From: a virus
Reading direction: 5' to 3' (one strand)
DNA length: 64,000 nucleotides
IMG/VR virus record: IMGVR_UViG_3300032242_002232
Span: 35,214 to 99,213 of that record
Every line of letters starts with the position of its first letter. The stretch's first letter is position 1. Position numbers and translations under genes: made by a program. Positions 57,904 through 64,000 of this stretch are shown here, in pieces. The notes under the pieces were generated by a model. That model was not told the origin of the DNA and made no database searches. It saw nothing but the letters and a program-made list of their open reading frames with translations.

Positions 57904-59450
57904 TGAGCGAAATTCAAATCGATTACACTTCAAGAGACTACGAGTCGCTTAAAGCTGACATGATTTCTTTGGTCAGCTATACAACAGGTAAGAACTGGGT
58001 ACCTAACGATGCTTCTGACCTAGGTAACGTTCTTCTTGAGGCATTTGCCATGATGGGCGACATCATGTCTTATTACACAGACCGTGTAGCTAATGAGACG
58101 ACAGTCACAACCGCTGTGCAGACAGATACGTTGCTTGGTTTTGCGTCCCTGTACGGATTTAAAGCATCAGGACCTATGCCAGCATCTGTAGACGTTCAGT
58201 TTACAAATATTAGTAATCAAACTATCGATTTGCCTTCAGGAACTCAAGTTATGGCCCCGTTAACTTACGGGCCTTACTCTCAAGCTTACTTTGAAACAAA
58301 TACCGGATATACCGCTATTCAGCCAAATCAAACAATCACAATTACATGTACTGAAGGTAAAACAGTAAATACTGACCGAGAAGACTACATTGATGCCGTT
58401 TACCATCAAGCTCTTCCTTCAAATATTGGTACTTCTGACGGCTCGGCTTCTCAACAGATTAAGATCATTGATACAGATATTATCGATGACTCATTAACCG
58501 TGTATGTGGGTCAAGGAATTGCCTTTGCTCCATGGAAATATGTGGATACTTTGTTAGAATACGGCCCAACAGACCTAGTATTTACCACACAGCAAAACTC
58601 TGACGCAACCCTGACAGTTATATTTGGTGATGGCGTAAACGGATCTATTCCACCAAGCGGTCAGCTCATCAGTGCGTTGTACAAAAACAGCGTTGGAACT
58701 TATGGAAATATTATTTCAGGAGCTATTTCTGAAGTATCTTTTATTCCAGGAAACATTGATCCAGAAGCAGTTACCTGGTTTACCGTAACAAACCCATCTG
58801 CTGCAATCGGCGGTGCGGATGCAGATAATGTCTCTCAACTTAGAAAAAAGATTAAGTCTGCAATTATTTCTCGTCGTAGAGCAGTAACCTTAGCGGATTA
58901 CCAATACCTATCTGAGCAGGTTACTGGGGTTGGTCGTGCTAATGCTGCCGCGGGTGTCTATAGCCTTGTAAACGTATATATGCAGCCTCAAGATGATGGA
59001 ACTACTACCCCAGGGTTGGTGTCTGGAATTGCTACAAATTCATGGAACAACCTAGCTGCTAAAGTTAATACTTACCTTGCAGATAAAGTGCAGGTAGGTG
59101 TAACAGTAAACGTTCTTCCACCGGCTTATGTTCCTATTTACTTAACCGTAAATGTAACAATCAACAACACATATAGACAAAATGTAGTTAAGCTATCTGT
59201 CTTTAAATCTATGCTTGATTCTGCTACCGGATTGTTTTCCTACACAAACAATAAATTTGGAAGATCAATTCCTTTATCGTCTGTAATTGCAGCGTTATCA
59301 AACATTGACGGTGTAGCCTCAGTAGATGTAACCCAGTTTAATACTGATGCAACTGCTACAGCTGTTTCAGTTAACTTGAGCCCAAATCAAATTCCATACC
59401 TACTAGCAGCTAATTTAAATATAAATATTAGCGGCGGAATTAACCTATAG
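57903..59450 (+). CDS. Baseplate J-like protein
   Basis: This 515-residue protein has the gpJ/gp6-like plan: IDYTSRDYESLKADMISLV at the N-terminus, LLEAFAMMGDIMSYYTDRVANE, VIFGDGVNGSIPPSG near 240, and VSQLRKKIKSAIISRRRAVTLADYQYLSEQVTGVGRA near 305-342. It forms the baseplate wedge ring. TAATG links it to the gp25-like gene. Confidence 0.93.
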   Translation: MSEIQIDYTSRDYESLKADMISLVSYTTGKNWVPNDASDLGNVLLEAFAMMGDIMSYYTDRVANETTVTTAVQTDTLLGFASLYGFKASGPMPASVDVQFTNISNQTIDLPSGTQVMAPLTYGPYSQAYFETNTGYTAIQPNQTITITCTEGKTVNTDREDYIDAVYHQALPSNIGTSDGSASQQIKIIDTDIIDDSLTVYVGQGIAFAPWKYVDTLLEYGPTDLVFTTQQNSDATLTVIFGDGVNGSIPPSGQLISALYKNSVGTYGNIISGAISEVSFIPGNIDPEAVTWFTVTNPSAAIGGADADNVSQLRKKIKSAIISRRRAVTLADYQYLSEQVTGVGRANAAAGVYSLVNVYMQPQDDGTTTPGLVSGIATNSWNNLAAKVNTYLADKVQVGVTVNVLPPAYVPIYLTVNVTINNTYRQNVVKLSVFKSMLDSATGLFSYTNNKFGRSIPLSSVIAALSNIDGVASVDVTQFNTDATATAVSVNLSPNQIPYLLAANLNINISGGINL

Positions 59451-59458
59451 GAGAAAAA

Positions 59459-60028
59459 ATGACAGCTACGTTCCCCTCATCCGTCCGTAATTTTACCGCA
59501 AAGGTAGATATTCAAGACACAATCCTTGCGGATCACGTAAACTCACTACAAGACGAAGTTCGTGCTGTAGAAACAACCATTGGCACTTCGCCCTTAACTT
59601 CTGTATATACAGGTACTTTTTCTCAAACAGCTACTTGGCCGACTCTTAGTGCAAGACTTGCAAATATTGAATATGGGCTTGTAAATGGAACAGGATCTGG
59701 AACGGCTTATGTAGGCATTAGTGGGGGGTCTACAGTTACGGCTAGTGCCGGATTAGTTGGCTTAACCCTTCAAAATGTTTCTGGTAACTTGAGCAACATT
59801 ATAAGTACAAAGACCAGCGCGGGCGCTATTGGCTTTAACGTAGACTATAATGGTATTCCTAAAGTAGGAACATACAACGTTCTTTATGTAAACAGCTCAG
59901 ACTACACAACTCTTGCAGCAACAACAGCTACAGCTTTAAGTACTGCTAACGCAGCTTCTGCTGCAGCAACGGCTGCTGCGGCACAAGTTTCAGCTTCTAT
60001 TCATCCTTTCTTATTGTCAGGAATGTAG
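59459..60028 (+). CDS. Small baseplate-attached fibre protein
   Basis: This 189-residue protein has an N-terminal fibre-type module (VDIQDTILADHVNSLQDEVRAVETTIGT, typical of tail fibre bases), a beta middle, and an Ala-rich C-terminal coiled coil (ATALSTANAASAAATAAAAQVSA) suited to trimerisation. It lies between gpJ-like and gpI-like genes. GGAG precedes the start. Confidence 0.72.
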   Translation: MTATFPSSVRNFTAKVDIQDTILADHVNSLQDEVRAVETTIGTSPLTSVYTGTFSQTATWPTLSARLANIEYGLVNGTGSGTAYVGISGGSTVTASAGLVGLTLQNVSGNLSNIISTKTSAGAIGFNVDYNGIPKVGTYNVLYVNSSDYTTLAATTATALSTANAASAAATAAAAQVSASIHPFLLSGM

Positions 60029-60038
60029 GATTTAAAAA

Positions 60039-63000
60039 ATGGCAAAGTATGGTGCCGGAGTATATGGAGTATCCATATATGGCGAAAGACAGGTTAGCTA
60101 CACCTATTACTCATCGGGTATTAGGTCGCTTTCCTATACCTTTGGAACGGTATCTCTTTATTGGAACTCTATTACAGCTGATCCTGTAGACCCAACCCCT
60201 ACTCACTGGCGTTTAATTAAAAGCTACAGCGGAACCCCAGATAATCCTCTTGACGGTGAGCTTTTAGATGGCGATACGTACGCCAGATTTAGAAACACCT
60301 ACATTGATTTTGCGGCAGGCACGGAAAATAAGCAAGTCAACTACTCTATTTGGCTTTTTAATGGGGTTAAGTGGGCTTATTGCGGAGACACCAGTGCGAT
60401 TGTTGTTAAGCAGACTAATACGTTTGAGCTTGTAGCAAAATGGTTGCCAAAAGCTTGGTTAAACTCAGCTAACGGCATTGGTGAGGCTTTGGGTGAATAT
60501 GACGCCTCAGACCTAACTAAAACCCTCTCTGCTTATACTTTTGAGTATGATAAATTTAAAGCTGAGCTAGATATTCTTCAAAAGAGCTCGTCTCTTTATA
60601 CTGTTCATAATAGCCTTCTTCCAGCTCAAATGGATCAACTTGGTTTTAACTATGAACCTGCTTTGGGTGACACCTACCACAGAGCTTTATATAAAGCTGG
60701 AAATGTTATTAATAACATTAAGGGAACAGCAAAGTCAGTAAATGCTTATGTAACGGGCTTAACACACTTAGGAACACAGGTAACTACTGGTCATAACCTA
60801 ATGCTTGACTATAACGACTCTTCGTTTGAAGAATCCGTAGGTCGTTGGGTTGTTAGCGCAGGAACGCTTACGGCTAGAAAATACCAAACATCAGCTGCTG
60901 ATATTGGGGTTGCTGTATCTGCTCCCGTACCTTACGTATATGACACACTCTATCCTTACAGAGCTCTTGGCTATGCTACCTGGGTAATACCTTCCGCAAC
61001 CCTTACTGCAACAACTTCTCTTCCTGACAGTACATTTGCTGCAAACCTATATGGGATACCTGTAACAGAAAAAACAAGATATCTATTTACTGGTTGGGTA
61101 AAAGCTTTAGGAACAGGCGCATCTATAAGCGTTCAGCTTAAATGGTATGACAGTAATGGAATATACCTAAGCTCTAATACGGTTTCTGCATCACAACCTA
61201 TCACCACTACTTGGGCAGAGTTTACCTCTAAGTCTGATTCTGGTCGAAACGGCCAACTAGCACCAGCTAATGCGGTATTTGCCACAGTTACTGCCACAGT
61301 AACTAAAACTTCTCCCGCTGTAACTATTCTTTTTGACCTATTTCAGCTTGCTGAAGCATCCTTAAGCCTTGAGTATGAAGATGCACGCCGTGTTCGTGTA
61401 TACCTTCAGGGAGAACGTGAAAACTTACTTTCTAACCCATCATTTGAGCAGGGTATTACCGGATGGACAGCTTCAAACAACGGATCTTTTGCTCAAGATC
61501 CTACGGTTTATAGTACGGCTATTTTTAACGGAGCTTGTTTGGGAGAACTTACAGTTCTTGGATCCGGAACAGCGTATGTTACTTCAGACTGGTTCCCAGT
61601 AACGCCGGGGCAAAACTATACATTCAGTGCATATGTGTCCAGTGAATACCAAAACTTTGGTCGTGCAATCCCTAGAATGGAATTCTCAAATAGAGAGTCT
61701 GTAGACCTTCAAACACGTATTTTAACTGATGCCGATGGACAATATTACGATAATACTGCGTATTACGTAGATGGTAATAGCACTTTCTTAAACCCGCCAG
61801 CTACAACCTACCCAATTACATCTGCGTCTAAAAACTCTGCAGGAACAACTATTACATATACATCTGTAGGCCATAACCTATCTGTGGGAGAAGCTGTAAC
61901 TATTACCGGTCTAACACCCGCTGCTTACAATATTGTCGGTGCTTTTGTTGCAAGTATTCCTACCGCGGACACCTTTACGGTACAGAGACAAGCTGCTCCA
62001 ACAGACTTTACAAACCTTTATTTTGGTAAGACTATAACCCCAATTACTGTTGCTTTTACGTCTGCTACAAACGGCCTTGCAACTGTAGTAGATCAGTATT
62101 TAGTTGGAACTCCCCCTCAATATGTGGCTCAATTACGTCGAATAAGCGTTACAGGTATTGCACCTCAATATACTCGTGACTCTGGAACACCTATGGCTAA
62201 GGTTTCTTTGTATTTTCCTGATGCTTGGGCTGGTGCTGGGGTTAATGCGGCAAACTTCCCACCAACTGTTTGGATTGATGGTCTTCAATTCTTACCTAGT
62301 ACAACTGTTCAACCATTTTTTGATGGTGATGGTGCCCCTGCCCCAACAAATCCTGTAGTAGATTATTTTTATAGTTCTGACGATACCTTTTGGGAAACCA
62401 AAAACGTATATAACCTGGTACAAAACCCAAGCTTTGAAACAGCTTCTAACTGGAATATTACTGGCGGTACTTTTGTAATCAACTCTGCAACAGATAACGC
62501 TAGCGGTGGCAGAGTTGTAGTAAAAGACGGTAACTATGGTTTAGTAACGTTTAATGAAACTTTTGGTCCTAGATACGGTTCTGGAATGGGTCAAATAAAC
62601 TACAACCCATTTGGTCCATCAGGATTTACATTAACTACAACTATCTACCTTCCTTCACCAGCTATTGGTGGTGAAGATATGGTTGTATCTGCCTATATTC
62701 GTGGAGCAGAGGGTATTTATACAATTGGTACTAGTGGTTCCGGCAAGACAACATCAACAAGAACTGAAGTAGTTCAACACGACCAGTATCAGTGGATGAG
62801 AATTCACGACGTTCGTCAGCTTCTCCAAGGTGAGACGTCCTTTACTATGTCAATTGCTTTTGTACCCCCTACTGGGTTTAACTACACACTAGCCCCTACA
62901 AGCGCTGTTTATATCGATGGTGCTCAAGCCGAATACGGACGTATTGCTGGTAAATTTGTTAATCCCTCAGATCCTGGGGTAGGAACACTTCCAAACCCAT

Positions 63001-63761
63001 CAAATCCTTCCACCAACATTTATGTAGCTCAGATTGAGAGTGCCCACGGAGGCAAGAGTTCTTATATCTTTAATTATGGCGTTAAGATGTCTAGACTTAA
63101 AAACTCTTTGTCTTTAGTTATGCCTCATGAGGCTACATGGTGTGTAAAGCCGGGAACACCTACATTAGACTACCCTGATCTAGATAAGTCTTTGATTCCA
63201 TCAGCTTCTTTTGAAAAGAATTTGGGAACTTGGACAGGAGTGTATTCTACTCTAAACAGGGTTATTTCTAAGGGAACTCTTGCGGGAGATTTTGCAACCC
63301 ATGGCGCTGCTTATTGCCTAGTTACAACAGCTGGAAGTTCTCAAAATAAAACATTCGGAATTACTACCGCACAAATACCTGTGTTTGGTGGAAATGGCTA
63401 TTACAGCTCTATTGCTTTGCGCCCTGCTAACTCAAGCTCATACGGAACGTACAAGCTTCGTGTTGACTACTACAGCGCGGGCGGTGCTGTAATTCCAGTT
63501 TATTATGGGCTTGTAGGCACTAACTATGTTTATAGCAACATCACTACTGTATTTACTGGGACTTACTCAGATGTTACAGATACATACCGACAAAAGGTAG
63601 TAACAATTTCCCACTTAGATAGGTGGGCATTTATGAACCTGGTTATGCCTGCGTACTCTACCCAGGGCGCTTCTTACGCGATTTTGACAGTAACCTTTAC
63701 ACCTGCTACATTTAATTCTTCACAAGCCTTCCATCTGGATAGGGTTGTATTTAGACAATAG
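60039..63761 (+). CDS. gpI-like tail protein fused to carbohydrate-binding modules
   Basis: This 1240-residue protein has an N-terminal fibronectin-like strand region, then, at about 140-270, a P2 gpI-like domain (LGEYDASDLTKTLSAYTFEYD, PAQMDQLGFNYEPALGD, GTAKSVNAYVTGLT). Several beta-sandwich modules with the NLVxNPSFE...W start typical of carbohydrate-binding domains follow (LLSNPSFEQGITGW near 465, LVQNPSFETASNW near 795, PSASFEKNLGTW near 1050). One HNLSVGEAVTITG repeat lies near 615. It should both sit on the baseplate and bind host glycans. Confidence 0.85.
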   Translation: MAKYGAGVYGVSIYGERQVSYTYYSSGIRSLSYTFGTVSLYWNSITADPVDPTPTHWRLIKSYSGTPDNPLDGELLDGDTYARFRNTYIDFAAGTENKQVNYSIWLFNGVKWAYCGDTSAIVVKQTNTFELVAKWLPKAWLNSANGIGEALGEYDASDLTKTLSAYTFEYDKFKAELDILQKSSSLYTVHNSLLPAQMDQLGFNYEPALGDTYHRALYKAGNVINNIKGTAKSVNAYVTGLTHLGTQVTTGHNLMLDYNDSSFEESVGRWVVSAGTLTARKYQTSAADIGVAVSAPVPYVYDTLYPYRALGYATWVIPSATLTATTSLPDSTFAANLYGIPVTEKTRYLFTGWVKALGTGASISVQLKWYDSNGIYLSSNTVSASQPITTTWAEFTSKSDSGRNGQLAPANAVFATVTATVTKTSPAVTILFDLFQLAEASLSLEYEDARRVRVYLQGERENLLSNPSFEQGITGWTASNNGSFAQDPTVYSTAIFNGACLGELTVLGSGTAYVTSDWFPVTPGQNYTFSAYVSSEYQNFGRAIPRMEFSNRESVDLQTRILTDADGQYYDNTAYYVDGNSTFLNPPATTYPITSASKNSAGTTITYTSVGHNLSVGEAVTITGLTPAAYNIVGAFVASIPTADTFTVQRQAAPTDFTNLYFGKTITPITVAFTSATNGLATVVDQYLVGTPPQYVAQLRRISVTGIAPQYTRDSGTPMAKVSLYFPDAWAGAGVNAANFPPTVWIDGLQFLPSTTVQPFFDGDGAPAPTNPVVDYFYSSDDTFWETKNVYNLVQNPSFETASNWNITGGTFVINSATDNASGGRVVVKDGNYGLVTFNETFGPRYGSGMGQINYNPFGPSGFTLTTTIYLPSPAIGGEDMVVSAYIRGAEGIYTIGTSGSGKTTSTRTEVVQHDQYQWMRIHDVRQLLQGETSFTMSIAFVPPTGFNYTLAPTSAVYIDGAQAEYGRIAGKFVNPSDPGVGTLPNPSNPSTNIYVAQIESAHGGKSSYIFNYGVKMSRLKNSLSLVMPHEATWCVKPGTPTLDYPDLDKSLIPSASFEKNLGTWTGVYSTLNRVISKGTLAGDFATHGAAYCLVTTAGSSQNKTFGITTAQIPVFGGNGYYSSIALRPANSSSYGTYKLRVDYYSAGGAVIPVYYGLVGTNYVYSNITTVFTGTYSDVTDTYRQKVVTISHLDRWAFMNLVMPAYSTQGASYAILTVTFTPATFNSSQAFHLDRVVFRQ

Positions 63762-63769
63762 AGGTTTCT

Positions 63770-64000
63770 ATGACCATTCTTATAGTTTCTGCTTTTGCGG
63801 TTGCGGCCTTGCTTACAGCTGTAGAGAGTTTGGTAATATCTCTTAATAAGTGGCGGGGTCTTGTAGCCCTAGCTTTAGGAATCCCTAGTTGCATTCTTAT
63901 GGGATGTGGTTTACGCTTCCTACCAGTTTATTCCCTAGCAGTGACATTCCTCAGTTTGACAATGTCCCTATTAGTAGAGCAGACTTTCACCGGAATCTCA
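63770..64000 (+). CDS. Membrane protein, truncated by the right edge
   Basis: A frame opens at ATG after GAGG and is still open at the window end (77 residues). It has two or three hydrophobic helices (about 2-24, 31-46, 52-68) with few charges. A small membrane protein after the last baseplate gene could be a holin or a membrane anchor, but the missing end prevents a firm call. Confidence 0.7.
   Translation, partial: MTILIVSAFAVAALLTAVESLVISLNKWRGLVALALGIPSCILMGCGLRFLPVYSLAVTFLSLTMSLLVEQTFTGIS

Noticed and set aside
1-64000. Integrase, transposase, attachment site or insertion sequence
   Set aside because: None seen; no DDE or tyrosine recombinase motifs and no terminal repeats with target duplication.

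Overview
The window is one continuous stretch of a large tailed-phage genome with a contractile tail (myovirus morphology). The evidence is a large terminase, portal, scaffold and major capsid protein followed by tail sheath, tail tube, a tape measure, and a P2/T4-type baseplate set (gpD-like hub, gp5-like OB protein, gp25-like, gpJ-like, gpI-like). An actinobacterial host is likely: there is a WhiB-type Fe-S regulator with all four cysteines, a DUF7455-type small zinc protein, a proteasome-beta-like protease, and a 16-bp site matching the bacterial parS consensus. No integrase, transposase or CRISPR array was seen.

Layout. 1-6.6 kb is a leftward (minus) block of small accessory or early genes: a MoxR/CobS-type AAA+ ATPase with the start of its downstream neighbour at the edge, WhiB, several unknown small proteins and membrane peptides, two tRNA-like elements, terminators and the parS-like palindrome. 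6.6-7.0 kb is a divergent intergenic region. From 7.0 kb nearly everything is rightward. 7.0-13.9 kb holds Hsp20, a tRNA-Gln, HNH and FmdB-like proteins, the proteasome-like protease, a run of small Lys/Ala-rich basic proteins and a PASTA-containing protein. One inverted gene (14 kb) encodes a secreted lysozyme/transglycosylase-like protein. 14.7-24.3 kb is packaging and head.

24.3-44.8 kb is an unusually long adhesin region placed between head and tail genes. It has three collagen-like proteins rich in Gly-Pro-Thr, a DUF2341/PA14 protein, giant beta-rich and glycine-rich fibres, small paralogous fibre proteins, and a fibre ending in an intein-like Hint domain. Its right end is packed with modification enzymes: a GT2 glycosyltransferase, two prolyl-4-hydroxylase-like 2OG-Fe(II) oxygenases, a DUF6065 protein, an APS-kinase/nucleotidyltransferase fusion, a DUF2061 membrane protein and a PAPS-type sulfotransferase. 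My main inference is that these form a fibre-maturation system (hydroxylation, glycosylation, sulfation) acting on the collagen-like or other fibres.

44.8-64 kb has neck proteins and small Lys/Cys-rich proteins, then sheath, tube, tail assembly chaperone (with a probable +1 frameshift extension), a tape measure carrying M23 and lysozyme-like domains, the baseplate series, a large gpI-like/carbohydrate-binding fibre protein, and a membrane protein cut off by the right edge.
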